Counted from the stretch's first letter, positions 44,797 to 53,040 are shown. The stretch: DNA of 64,000 nucleotides from Ruminococcus sp. (GCA_017457155.1 JAFTHZ010000015.1:124001-188000); one strand, 5' to 3'. Notes: generated by a model not told the origin, from the sequence alone. A program made the numbers and translations.

Positions 44797-46719
44797 TCAG
44801 ATAGCTTCTCCGATGGGAGTCTTAACACTGAGACCTGCAACGTACTTCTGAATTGCAGTTGCATCCTTAACGTTAACCTCGCCATCCAGGTTAGCATCAG
44901 CACACTTGGCTGCTGCCTCGGAGAATGCGGGCTCAAGACCTGCAGCAACCTTCTGGATAAGGGTTGCGTCCTTAACGTTAACGATCTCGTTAAGGCTTGC
45001 ATCACCGAGATAGTAGATAGTACCGGGGGTGCCGGGGTTGTCAGGCTGTGTAGGCTGGGTCTGTGTGGGCTGAGGCTGTGTAGGCTGGGGCTGTGTGGGT
45101 GTGGGAGGTGTGGGTGTTGTGCCGCCGCCTGTGAGGAGCTTACCTACACGAGCGAAGGGAACGCTGATGTTGTCCTCGTCACTCTTCTCAAAGCTGTTGT
45201 GCTCCTGAGAATTCTCACCATCATCCAGGTGTGCCTGATCGGTCATGCAAAGGTCGCCGGGAAGACAATCCATAGGAGACTTACCCATTGTTGCTACGAG
45301 CATAACACCGATACCGTTGCTCTCAACATCGTTTACAGTAATGCCAAGCTCGCTGAAAGGAATAGAGAGCTCATAGAAGAAGTCCATTGTGGAAGACTTG
45401 TGACCCTTTGTGTTAAAGTCTACCCAGTCAGAAGACTCGTCCTGAATATCGCCATATACACGGCCATTATACTCGCCGTATGCGCCGTTTATGCCGTATA
45501 CGTTATCGCTGAGGATACCAAGACCGTAGTCCATTGTGATCTTGGAGCTGGATCTGTCGAGAATCTCAACAGGGTTCAGACCTGTGCTGTCGCCGCCATA
45601 TACCCAGGGACCGTTGCCGCCCTTGGTGTTGATGGAGATGAGCTTGTTGAAGCTGCTGTCAAATGTCATACCGGAGTTCCAGATTGTACCGCCGGTTGTG
45701 AGAGCACCCTTGTTGCCGATTGCTGTGTCTGTGTCGCCTGTGTCAACAGCAATAAAGAAGGGAAGCTCCTGAGTCTGCCAGAGAACACCCTGAGACAGAG
45801 GATAGTTGTCGTTAGGAGCAACGACGTCCTGTACGTTTGTCATCTCCCACATGAGATAGAGGTTGCTGTCATCGTATGCAGCATAGAGTGCATACAGGTC
45901 GATACCTACCTCGTACATGGAGTTGGGACGATATACACGGGGATCGTCGTTAGCTGTACCCTGTGCGATGAGCATGGAGCTGTTCCAGTCAGAGAGAGAG
46001 CCGTCTACAGAGATAGAAGCCTTCTTACCAACCTGACCGTCGGGGTTAGTTGAATAGTAACCGCCCAGTGCACCGGAGGTTGCACCGCCGCTGCTGGAAG
46101 AAGAGGGATCCTTCTTTGTATATGTAGCGGTGGATGTAGTTGTGCCAACGCTGTTGGTTGCGCTTACAAAGAGAGTGGTTGTGCCGCCGACTGCTGTGGA
46201 TGCACCAAGAGTAACATCAGCACTGTTTGTGAAGGAAACCTTGCTGCCGCCATCAACAGTGTAGTATGCAGAGTCTGCATCAGAAACTGTGATGTGAACA
46301 GAGAGAGTCTCTGTCTTGAAGGAAGCGCCGTCCTTTACGCTGATGGTAACCATGGGAGCCTTGGGGCCAACGCTGTACTCTGACCATGTGCCCATGGAGA
46401 GATCATACAGCATGCCTGAGCCGGGGTATACCAGATCTGCAGTCTGAGAGCTGCCGTTGTTGAAGATAACGTTTGCGAATGACTTGGAGGGAGTATAGGA
46501 ATAGATACCATCCTCAACAAAAGTCATCTTTGTGCCGGGCCAGGCAACGTCCTGGTCGGATGCAGAGTTCCACATATAGCAGTTGGGAACGCCGTAGGTG
46601 GAGGGAACTTTGACATAAACTGTGTCCCCTGCTGCTGATACCGTGATGGTTGCAATTGTGCCGCCGACAAGCAGCAGAAGTGCAAGCAACAATGAAATGA
46701 TTTTCTTTGATGTTTTCAT
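44797..46719 (-). CDS. Secreted dockerin protein with CBM26-like and CBM9-like modules
   Basis: 640 residues. A signal peptide (about 1-29); a starch-binding CBM26-like module (about 32-115, with PNCYMWNSASDQDVAWPGTKM); a chitobiase C-terminal/FN3-like domain (about 120-205); a large CBM9/DOMON-like beta domain (about 225-525, with DGSLSDWNSS and LYLMWEMTNVQD); a Thr/Pro/Gln linker; and a C-terminal type I dockerin with two calcium repeats (VNVKDATLIQK, VNVKDATAIQK). No catalytic domain is evident. It resembles the non-catalytic starch-binding subunits of Ruminococcus bromii amylosomes; glycan preference is inferred. Confidence 0.87.
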   Translation of the reverse strand: MKTSKKIISLLLALLLLVGGTIATITVSAAGDTVYVKVPSTYGVPNCYMWNSASDQDVAWPGTKMTFVEDGIYSYTPSKSFANVIFNNGSSQTADLVYPGSGMLYDLSMGTWSEYSVGPKAPMVTISVKDGASFKTETLSVHITVSDADSAYYTVDGGSKVSFTNSADVTLGASTAVGGTTTLFVSATNSVGTTTSTATYTKKDPSSSSSGGATSGALGGYYSTNPDGQVGKKASISVDGSLSDWNSSMLIAQGTANDDPRVYRPNSMYEVGIDLYALYAAYDDSNLYLMWEMTNVQDVVAPNDNYPLSQGVLWQTQELPFFIAVDTGDTDTAIGNKGALTTGGTIWNSGMTFDSSFNKLISINTKGGNGPWVYGGDSTGLNPVEILDRSSSKITMDYGLGILSDNVYGINGAYGEYNGRVYGDIQDESSDWVDFNTKGHKSSTMDFFYELSIPFSELGITVNDVESNGIGVMLVATMGKSPMDCLPGDLCMTDQAHLDDGENSQEHNSFEKSDEDNISVPFARVGKLLTGGGTTPTPPTPTQPQPTQPQPTQTQPTQPDNPGTPGTIYYLGDASLNEIVNVKDATLIQKVAAGLEPAFSEAAAKCADANLDGEVNVKDATAIQKYVAGLSVKTPIGEAI

Positions 46720-46748
46720 TTATAAAACCTCCTTATAATTTCATTATT

Positions 46749-46777
46749 ATGGTAACAGAACACGAGACATTTTTCAA
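46749..46777 (-). promoter_or_regulatory. Promoter of the starch-binding dockerin gene
   Basis: TTGAAA (46772-46777), a 17-base spacer and TACCAT (46749-46754), followed by an AAGGAGG ribosome site before the ATG. Confidence 0.65.
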
Positions 46778-46880
46778 GATAATTTTTACTAATACATATA
46801 CAAAAGTTAAGAAACGGCAATTCACTTGTCCGAATCTGTACAGAGAGAGGTTTTTTCTCGCACAAAACCACATATTCTGC

Positions 46881-46909
46881 AAAAAAAATCCTCCGAAAAA
46901 ACGGAGGAT
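46881..46909 (-). terminator. Intrinsic terminator of the spoVM-like unit
   Basis: Perfect 8-base stem ATCCTCCG / CGGAGGAT with a 6-base loop and eight T on the minus strand. It lies 15 bases after a 28-codon gene, which shows that a transcript ends here. Confidence 0.92.
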
Positions 46910-46923
46910 AAAGGTATGTTCGG

Positions 46924-47010
46924 TCAGGGATTCTTCTGCTTCTTGATTTTGTAGATCTTCCGCAGGAAGAAGGATATGAATCGGGGATTGTCAAGCACTA
47001 CTATCTTCAA
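46924..47010 (-). CDS. spoVM: SpoVM-like amphipathic spore peptide
   Basis: 28-residue peptide, start TTG 47010 (or GTG 47013), with AGGAGG eight bases upstream. Aligned without gaps to Bacillus SpoVM it keeps Lys2, a hydrophobic residue at 6, Pro9, a basic residue at 10, Phe11, a hydrophobic residue at 12, Arg17 and a basic tail. Pro9 and Arg17 are among the residues known to matter for curvature sensing and SpoIVA binding. Its product would be an amphipathic helix on the forespore outer membrane. spoIVA and the sipL-like gene lie 2-5 kb away, and a strong terminator follows. Confidence 0.72.
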   Translation of the reverse strand: MKIVVLDNPRFISFFLRKIYKIKKQKNP

Positions 47011-47150
47011 CACATTCGCCTCCTGAATATACAGCAGATTATGATTATGGTGATGGCTGCGACAACCACCACAAATTCATAGGGCATACAGCTGGCCACA
47101 AGCAGTCCCGCCGCAAATGATACGGCACACCTGGGAAATGGGTTTCTCAT
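47007..47150 (-). CDS. 47-residue membrane protein cotranscribed with the spoVM-like gene
   Basis: Starts MRNPFPRCAVSF at an ATG with GAGGTG six bases upstream and ends in IFRRRMC, overlapping the next start by four bases. The middle is one long hydrophobic stretch (about residues 9-41, with a Cys-Met-Pro-Tyr break), giving one or two membrane passes and a basic tail. The overlap and shared terminator suggest a common sporulation role. No family recognised. Confidence 0.6.
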   Translation of the reverse strand: MRNPFPRCAVSFAAGLLVASCMPYEFVVVVAAITIIIICCIFRRRMC

Positions 47151-47168
47151 CAGCATCACCTCTGAGAT

Positions 47169-47197
47169 ATACTATGAGACGAAGAAAAATGTGTTAC
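47169..47197 (-). promoter_or_regulatory. Possible sigma-E promoter of the spoVM-like unit
   Basis: GTAACACA (47190-47197), a 13-base spacer and CATAGTAT (47169-47176) give partial sigma-E matches (5/8 and 6/8), about 20 bases before the small membrane protein start. Confidence 0.3.
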
Positions 47198-47217
47198 ATA
47201 AACTTGCCAAAAGAATA

Positions 47218-47246
47218 TTGAAAACACCCCTCCAAGCTGATATAAT
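47218..47246 (+). promoter_or_regulatory. Sigma-A promoter of the RluD-like gene
   Basis: TTGAAA (47218-47223), a 17-base spacer and TATAAT (47241-47246). It lies inside the open extension of the gene's frame, which supports the later ATG at 47272. Confidence 0.75.
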
Positions 47247-47271
47247 ATACCTCACAGGAAAGGCGAATGAT

Positions 47272-48222
47272 ATGAGAACTATTACCATCAACAAAAACGA
47301 CGCTAATCAGAGGATGGACAAATTCCTGTCAAAAAGATTCAGGACTATGCCCAAATCCCTGATGTACAAATACATAAGAACCAAGTACATCAAGCTCAAC
47401 GGAAAGAAGTGCTCTATTGACGATATACTCAGAGAAGGAGACGTGCTGACTCTGTATATCAAGGACGAGTTCTTTGAGGCAAGATATGATGAATATGAAT
47501 TCATGAAAGCTCCAAAGACTCTTTCTGTGATTTATGAGGATGAGAATCTGTTGATTCTTGACAAACCCGAAGGTGTGCTGGCTCATCCAGACAAAACCTA
47601 TCACTTTGACTCTATGGTAGCAAGGGTACAGCACTATCTGTATGACAAAGGAGAATATGATCCAAAAAAGGAAAACTCCTTCTCCCCTGCTATGGCAAAC
47701 AGACTGGACCGTAACACAGGAGGACTCATTATTGCCGCAAAGAACGCTGTGGCTCTCAAGGAGCTGAACAGGCTCATCAAAGAAAGGCTCATAAAGAAGC
47801 TGTACCTGTGCATCTGTGAAGGAAAACCCAAAAAGCCCTCGGGACTGCTTAAGGGCACTCTGACCAAGAATGAATCCAAAAACATAGTGAAAGTAAGCAA
47901 AAAATCTGACGAAGGCAAAGAGATTGCCACACAGTACAGAGTGATTGACTCATCAGGAAAATACTCCCTCATAGAAATAGACCTTCTCACAGGAAGAACC
48001 CACCAGATAAGAGCTCACATGGCATCTATCGGCTGCCCTCTGGCAGGAGACACAAAGTATGGCGGACATCCCCTGAGGGTAAAAGGACACACAGGGCAGG
48101 CCCTGTACTCATACTGTCTGAGATTCTCTGAGATCGTGGACTCCCCTCTCAGCTATCTTTCAGGTAAGGAATTCAAAGCAAATAAAATATGGTTTGAAAA
48201 AGACGGAAAGGTCAACCTGTGA
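47272..48222 (+). CDS. RluC/RluD-family pseudouridine synthase
   Basis: 316 residues: N-terminal S4 domain (QRMDKFLSKRFRTMPKSLMY, to about 75) and a pseudouridine synthase domain with the catalytic aspartate in RLDRNTGGLII (family RLDxxTSGLL) and GRTHQIRAHMASIGCPLAGD. It isomerises uridine in 23S rRNA or tRNA. The start at 47272 is downstream of a consensus promoter and has GGAAAGG nearby. The exact target uridine is unknown. Confidence 0.9.
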   Translation: MRTITINKNDANQRMDKFLSKRFRTMPKSLMYKYIRTKYIKLNGKKCSIDDILREGDVLTLYIKDEFFEARYDEYEFMKAPKTLSVIYEDENLLILDKPEGVLAHPDKTYHFDSMVARVQHYLYDKGEYDPKKENSFSPAMANRLDRNTGGLIIAAKNAVALKELNRLIKERLIKKLYLCICEGKPKKPSGLLKGTLTKNESKNIVKVSKKSDEGKEIATQYRVIDSSGKYSLIEIDLLTGRTHQIRAHMASIGCPLAGDTKYGGHPLRVKGHTGQALYSYCLRFSEIVDSPLSYLSGKEFKANKIWFEKDGKVNL

Positions 48223-48235
48223 CCTCTCCGTCTTT
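48199..48235. terminator. Bidirectional terminator of two convergent genes
   Basis: AAAGACGGA / TCCGTCTTT with inner GGTCA / TGACC, overlapping the last codons of the RluD-like gene. T runs follow on both strands (plus TATTTTTA, minus TTTTTC). Confidence 0.85.
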
Positions 48236-48239
48236 ATTT

Positions 48240-49073
48240 TTACTTATTATTAATTGTCAGAAATGCTGCCATGGTTCCCCGTTTGCCAGCTGTAGCGCGA
48301 TGAGACCAGAGAAGGTCACTGTTGCATCGGGTGCACAGGTCGCTGATGACAATATTCTCCTCCCTGACACCACAGCGCAGGAGAATCAGTTTGTTTGCGA
48401 GTGCCAGGTCAACGAGGAATTTGCCTTCCTGTTTGTCAGGGGTCACAACCTTGCTGTCAGGGCCAAAAAGCTTTCTGAACTCATTGGCACAATCAAGACT
48501 CACCTGATAGCAACACCTGCCGATAACGGGACCTATGGCACAAACCAGGTCCTCAGGAGAGGTTCCGAACTGCTCCTGCATACGGAGCACAACGTTTCGG
48601 GAGATTTCTCCCACTGTCCCGCGCCATCCTGCATGGGCAAGACCCACAGCCTTTTTGCAGGTATCCACAAAGAAAACAGGAGTACAATCTGCATAGTAGG
48701 TCACAAGGGTAACTTCAGGGTCGTTTGTGATAAGGGCGTCCACAGAAAGTATGTCCTTGGGTTTATAGATGCCGACACCTGCATTCTCTGAGGTGACAGT
48801 TCTGACTACTGTCTCATGAACCTGAGCAGAAGCTGTCAATGACTCATAGTCAAATCCTGCTGCTGCACACAGGCGCTTGTAGTTCTCTGTCACGTTCTCT
48901 TCCGGGTCTCCCCTGCCAAATGAGAGATTCATAGAGGTAAACTCCCCCTGAGAAACTCCCCCCAGTCGGGTTGAAAAAGCATGGCGGATAAAGCCTATGT
49001 CGCAAAGTCGGTTATATGTGAGATAAGGCACATCTCCTCCGTGAAGGGTCATGGTCCTTGAATCTATATTCAT
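48240..49073 (-). CDS. YfiH/PgeF family multicopper-oxidase-like protein
   Basis: 277 residues of the laccase-domain DUF152 family, with zinc ligands in QVHE (His about residue 86), YADCTPV and HAGWRGT. Members act on purine nucleosides or correct misincorporated serine in peptidoglycan precursors (PgeF). The ATG at 49073 has GGAGGTG seven bases upstream; an ATG seven codons earlier includes that site. Confidence 0.9.
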   Translation of the reverse strand: MNIDSRTMTLHGGDVPYLTYNRLCDIGFIRHAFSTRLGGVSQGEFTSMNLSFGRGDPEENVTENYKRLCAAAGFDYESLTASAQVHETVVRTVTSENAGVGIYKPKDILSVDALITNDPEVTLVTYYADCTPVFFVDTCKKAVGLAHAGWRGTVGEISRNVVLRMQEQFGTSPEDLVCAIGPVIGRCCYQVSLDCANEFRKLFGPDSKVVTPDKQEGKFLVDLALANKLILLRCGVREENIVISDLCTRCNSDLLWSHRATAGKRGTMAAFLTINNK

Positions 49074-49182
49074 AAAAGCACCTCCAAGTCTCATTTATTA
49101 TATATTAAAATAACTTGCAAAACAATAATATTCATGATAAAATTTATATGAATATTCACACAGGAAGATTCGGGAGGTCAGC

Positions 49183-49401
49183 ATGTTCAGAAAGAAGACT
49201 GCATTTTTCGGAAACAATATCCCCCACAGCTGTGACTACTGTCAGAACTGTGTTGTGGAAGGCGGAAAAAATTTCTGCCGATATAAAAAATCCATCAATA
49301 AAAAAGGCAAGTGTTCAAAATTTGAATACAATCCTGTTATGAGAAAGGTTGCCCCTCCCAAAGCTCTGGAGAAATTTGACGAAAAAGACTTTTCTCTGTA
49401 A
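49183..49401 (+). CDS. 72-residue cysteine-rich protein
   Basis: Starts at ATG after GGGAGG. Five or six cysteines (SCDYCQNC, then FCRYKKS and GKCSKF) could bind one zinc in a rubredoxin-like or zinc-ribbon knuckle; the tail is basic then acidic (KALEKFDEKDF). It is followed by a strong terminator and is probably monocistronic. Function unknown. Confidence 0.7.
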   Translation: MFRKKTAFFGNNIPHSCDYCQNCVVEGGKNFCRYKKSINKKGKCSKFEYNPVMRKVAPPKALEKFDEKDFSL

Positions 49402-49412
49402 TACTCAAAACA

Positions 49413-49462
49413 AAAAGCCTTCCCCGCAGCATCTGCAACGGGAAAGGCTTTTCTTTTTTTTT
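49413..49462. terminator. Bidirectional terminator after the cysteine-rich gene
   Basis: AAAAGCCTT / AAGGCTTTT with an additional CCC / GGG, a 20-base inner region, and long T runs on the plus strand (TTTTCTTTTTTTTT). The minus strand has a shorter run for the sigma-like gene. Confidence 0.85.
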
Positions 49463-49491
49463 GCTACATACAATCTGCCCAAAGAGCATCA

Positions 49492-49782
49492 TCAATAGTA
49501 GCTGGCGATATGACGAAGCTTGTCCTTTGCCCGTCGGATATGACGGGTGACGGTTGAGGGATTGACTGACAGAGAAGCTGCTATGTCCTTCATCTTCCGA
49601 CCTTTGAGATAGTGCTCTTCGATACAAAGTCTCTGTAGCTCTGTCAGCTCGGTAGAAATAGCCTTCTTGATTATAGACAACATCCTACTTCTATCGGAGG
49701 AATTACATCCTCCCGAAACATAGCTAAGGTATGATGCCAGTTCGTACTGAAAGTCCTCTTTCATAACAATACTACGCCGCAT
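49492..49782 (-). CDS. Sigma-70 region-4-only regulatory protein
   Basis: 96 residues. The C-terminal half is a sigma region 4 helix-turn-helix (LTELQRLCIEEHYLKGRKMK, then AASLSVNPSTVTRHIRRAKD); no region 2 is present, so it cannot act as a complete sigma factor. Similar small proteins are known as phage-type activators (Xpf/ArpU-like), but no phage genes are near. The ATG at 49782 has GGAGAG eight bases upstream and overlaps the preceding gene by 11 bases. Confidence 0.72.
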   Translation of the reverse strand: MRRSIVMKEDFQYELASYLSYVSGGCNSSDRSRMLSIIKKAISTELTELQRLCIEEHYLKGRKMKDIAASLSVNPSTVTRHIRRAKDKLRHIASYY

Positions 49783-49990
49783 TCTTCGCACTCTCCTTTG
49801 CTTTGAGCGCCAGGTGAGCACCTGTGTTTATGCACTCATAGTAGATTGTGCGCAACATGGAGATCATATTCTCTGTTGTGCGGTACTTGTCAGCCGGAAC
49901 CGAGCTGAGTGAATCCTTGAGCCTGGAGATATTCCTCAAAACCTTCTCCGCTTCTTCATAATACTCCTGTGACCACTTCAAATAATCCAT
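49772..49990 (-). CDS. 72-residue helical protein paired with the region-4 protein
   Basis: Starts MDYLKWSQEYYEEAEKVLRN; charged, helical, coiled-coil-like, with no membrane segment. The frame is open back to 50143, but that extension looks non-coding and begins at the predicted transcript start. AAAGGA lies 12 bases before the ATG at 49990. The overlap with the region-4 gene suggests the two products work together, perhaps as antagonist and activator. No family recognised. Confidence 0.6.
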   Translation of the reverse strand: MDYLKWSQEYYEEAEKVLRNISRLKDSLSSVPADKYRTTENMISMLRTIYYECINTGAHLALKAKESAKNAA

Positions 49991-50148
49991 CTTTTTTTCA
50001 TATCCTTTCGTCAGGCGAAGGAGCTGAAAACAAAAGGATATAGATCCTGCATAGTTCAGTATCATTCGCCAATCTTCATACTCATAACAAATTGGGGCCG
50101 TATTCGTTATATTTGAGTGGTAAATGGGAATTTCATTCACCATGTACT

Positions 50149-50177
50149 ATACTAACAGATATTTTTGGAAATTTCAA
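50149..50177 (-). promoter_or_regulatory. Candidate promoter of the region-4 pair
   Basis: TTGAAA (50172-50177), a 17-base spacer and TAGTAT (50149-50154). Confidence 0.5.
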
Positions 50178-50222
50178 GTGTTTTTCGAAATTTTGTTCGG
50201 TTTTTTTGAAAAACATAAAAAT

Positions 50223-50248
50223 CCGTCGCAGATTCTCATCTACGACGG
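50223..50248 (-). terminator. Intrinsic terminator of the typA-exonuclease operon
   Basis: 10-base arms CCGTCGCAGA / TCTACGACGG (one mismatch) with a 6-base loop, followed on the minus strand by ATTTTTATGTTTTT. Confidence 0.8.
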
Positions 50249-50257
50249 TGATAAACA

Positions 50258-51136
50258 TCAGCTATTATCAGTTGAGCCTGAATCCTCTTTTTCCTCGGGA
50301 TTTGGCCGCACTATTTTTTTTGAGAAGACTATGCCTTCGTACTTCTGCTTGACAAATACCTGTCCTGCAAAATCCTTTTTACACTCGGGACACACGAAGA
50401 ACGCCTTGAAGCAGCGACTCTTAACGTTCCACTTTGTCTTCTGGACGCAGCGGACACCGCACTCCGGGCAATCAAAGAACATCTTACTTCTGTCAACAAG
50501 AGGGCTTTTCAGGTCGGTTATCATTTTAGTTTTGAAGGTTAGCTTGCGATAGAACTCATCATCTGTTGTATCCTCCACAAACTCATCAAAAACAGGTTTG
50601 CGGTAGATCTTCTTCATACACAAGAAACTCAGCTGTGCATCAGCCAGCGCACGATGCTGCTCTCCGCTGTGCTCAATATTCATAAGCTCTGCGCAGGTAG
50701 AAAGTCCCAGCTGACGAGAAGCACTGCCCACACCCAGACGATGTTCGCAATAGCTCTGAAGGTCACAGTACGAGGTCATGAAGCTGAGCTTGCCCTCACC
50801 GGAAAAGTACTGCTGATTATCAAGCAAAGCAAGCAAATCGGATGTGCTCCAGGTCAAGAGGGTACTGTCCCCCAAAAACTCGGCAAACAGCGTCAAAACC
50901 TGAGTAAAGTTATACTCGGCACTGCGAAGCTCCTCAAAGGTCATATTTGTCAGCTTCTTCACATAAGGGTTCATAAACTTGCCTATGGAAGGTCTGACCA
51001 GCATAGAGAAGCTATCGATGACCTGCATATTGTCATCGATTTTCACTGCGCCAAATTCAAATATCTCGTTGATATGCTTCTTGAGTTTCTTGCTGTATGC
51101 TGCATTCCACTCAAGATCGAGAATAACATAACTCAT
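50258..51136 (-). CDS. DEDDh 3'-5' exonuclease with C-terminal zinc ribbon
   Basis: 292 residues. The RNase T/DnaQ-like domain (about 1-185) has Asp6 and Glu8 in ILDLEWN, LTWSTSD in the middle and HRALADA at the end, completing the DEDDh set. A C-terminal four-cysteine knuckle (CPECGVRC, CPECKKD) follows, with an acidic tail. The zinc element is unusual for a stand-alone DnaQ-like nuclease and may contact RNA or a partner. It overlaps typA as ATGA. Confidence 0.82.
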   Translation of the reverse strand: MSYVILDLEWNAAYSKKLKKHINEIFEFGAVKIDDNMQVIDSFSMLVRPSIGKFMNPYVKKLTNMTFEELRSAEYNFTQVLTLFAEFLGDSTLLTWSTSDLLALLDNQQYFSGEGKLSFMTSYCDLQSYCEHRLGVGSASRQLGLSTCAELMNIEHSGEQHRALADAQLSFLCMKKIYRKPVFDEFVEDTTDDEFYRKLTFKTKMITDLKSPLVDRSKMFFDCPECGVRCVQKTKWNVKSRCFKAFFVCPECKKDFAGQVFVKQKYEGIVFSKKIVRPNPEEKEDSGSTDNS

Positions 51137-52953
51137 TTACGAAAAGCCTTCTTCATTCTAAGTTCTTTTGACAGGATGGTTTTTCTCATACGGATAGACT
51201 GGGGAGTTACCTCAACAAGCTCATCATCAGCAATAAACTCAAGACACTGCTCCAGAGAAAGAATAGTGGGAGGAGTCAGCTTGAGTGCGTCATCTGAGCC
51301 TGAGGCACGGGTGTTTGTCATATGCTTGCGCTTGCAGACGTTGACGGTCATATCGTCAGACTTGGGGTTTTCGCCAACTATCATTCCCTCGTAAACCTCA
51401 ACACCGGGTCCGATGAAAAGTCGGCCACGCTCCTGTGCCTGATAGAGTCCGTAGGCAACGCTGTCTCCTGACTCATGAGCAATAAGGGAGCCTTTGTGGC
51501 GGGTTATGATCTCGCCCTTTGAGGGTTCATAGGAATCGAAAACGCTGTTCATAATGCCGTTTCCGTTGGTATCTGTGAGGAACTCGGGTCTGTAGCCCAT
51601 AAGTCCGCGGGAAGGAATACGGAACTCGATATGAGTCATAGCACCCTCACCACGGGATCCCATGTTGACCAGCTCTGCCTTACGGCTTCCCAGCTTCTCC
51701 ATAACGGGTCCCACATAGTCGGCAGGCACCTCGATCATCAGATACTCCATGGGCTCACAAAGTACTCCGTCGATGGTCTTGGTGATAACCTGAGGACGGG
51801 AAACCTGAAACTCGTATCCCTCGCGACGCATGGTCTCAATGAGAATGGACAGATGAAGCTCGCCTCTGCCCGAAACCTTGAAGGTATCGGTAGAGTCTGT
51901 CTCCTCCACACGCATGGCAACGTTGGTCTCTATCTCCTTGTAGAGTCTGTCACGAAGGTTACGGGAGGTAACAAACTTGCCCTCTCTGCCTGCAAAGGGG
52001 CTGTTGTTGACAATAAAGTTCATAGAAACAGTGGGCTCATCTATCTTGATGAAAGGCAAAGGCTCCACTACATCTGTGCCACAGATAGTTTCTCCGATAT
52101 TGATATCGCCGATTCCGCTGACACAAACAATGTCGCCGACTGTGGCGCTTGAGGTCTCTACTCTTGCAAGGCCCTCAAACTCGTAGAGTTTCTGGATCTT
52201 AACACGCTTCTGGGAGCCGTCTGCGCTGCAAAGCACAGCCTGCTGACCTGAGGTTACGCTGCCGCGCTCTACTCGACCGATGCCGATTCGGCCTACGTAC
52301 TCGTCATAATCAATGTTTGAGAGAAGCAGCTGAAGTCCGCCATCGGGGTCACCCTCGGGTGCGGGAATCTCTTCTACAATTTTCTCAAACAGGGGCTTCA
52401 TATCTGTTCCCTTTTCGTTATAATCAAGCATAGCATATCCCTCGCGGGCGGATGCGTAAACAACAGGGAACTCCAGCTGATCGTCGTCTGCACCAAGCTC
52501 GATGAACAAGTCAAGAACCTCATCGATTACCTCTTCGGGACGTGCACCGGTACGATCGATCTTGTTGACAACAACCACTACCTTCTTCTTCAGGCCCAAA
52601 GCTTTCTTGAGAACAAAGCGGGTCTGGGGCATACAGCCCTCAAAGGCATCAACAAGCAAGAGAACTCCGTCAACCATCATCAGGATACGCTCAACCTCGC
52701 CACCGAAGTCTGCGTGTCCGGGAGTGTCCACGATGTTAATTCTGACGTCGTCATGCATAACGGCTGTATTCTTTGAGAGGATTGTGATTCCACGCTCTCT
52801 CTCCAGATCATTTGAATCCATCACTCGCTCGGCGACAACCTCGTTTTTTCTGAAGATACCGCTCTGCTTCAGCAGCTGGTCAACAAGGGTTGTTTTGCCG
52901 TGGTCAACGTGGGCAATTATAGCTACATTCCTGAGTTTTTCGTTTTTTGACAC
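51133..52953 (-). CDS. typA: Ribosome-associated GTPase TypA/BipA
   Basis: 606-residue translational GTPase that assists 50S assembly under stress. G1 AHVDHGKTT, G3 DTPGHADF, G4 NKID, the EF-G-like domains and the BipA-specific C-terminal domain are present. The start is GTG at 52953 with AAGGAT eight bases upstream, and a TATAAT lies at 52988-52993. It leads a two-gene operon with the exonuclease gene. Confidence 0.97.
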   Translation of the reverse strand: MSKNEKLRNVAIIAHVDHGKTTLVDQLLKQSGIFRKNEVVAERVMDSNDLERERGITILSKNTAVMHDDVRINIVDTPGHADFGGEVERILMMVDGVLLLVDAFEGCMPQTRFVLKKALGLKKKVVVVVNKIDRTGARPEEVIDEVLDLFIELGADDDQLEFPVVYASAREGYAMLDYNEKGTDMKPLFEKIVEEIPAPEGDPDGGLQLLLSNIDYDEYVGRIGIGRVERGSVTSGQQAVLCSADGSQKRVKIQKLYEFEGLARVETSSATVGDIVCVSGIGDINIGETICGTDVVEPLPFIKIDEPTVSMNFIVNNSPFAGREGKFVTSRNLRDRLYKEIETNVAMRVEETDSTDTFKVSGRGELHLSILIETMRREGYEFQVSRPQVITKTIDGVLCEPMEYLMIEVPADYVGPVMEKLGSRKAELVNMGSRGEGAMTHIEFRIPSRGLMGYRPEFLTDTNGNGIMNSVFDSYEPSKGEIITRHKGSLIAHESGDSVAYGLYQAQERGRLFIGPGVEVYEGMIVGENPKSDDMTVNVCKRKHMTNTRASGSDDALKLTPPTILSLEQCLEFIADDELVEVTPQSIRMRKTILSKELRMKKAFRK

Positions 52954-53040
52954 AATATCATATCCTTACATAAAATTCCAATATAGGATTATAACACAAT
53001 GCGACATAAAATACTATGGTAATATTATATGAAAATTATA

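Noticed and set aside
46716..46994. 92-codon minus-strand frame
   Set aside because: It runs through the spoVM-like gene's terminator and the dockerin promoter, so it cannot be a gene.
49991..50143. N-terminal extension of the 72-residue partner gene
   Set aside because: It would begin at the predicted transcript start with no ribosome site, and the encoded residues look non-coding.
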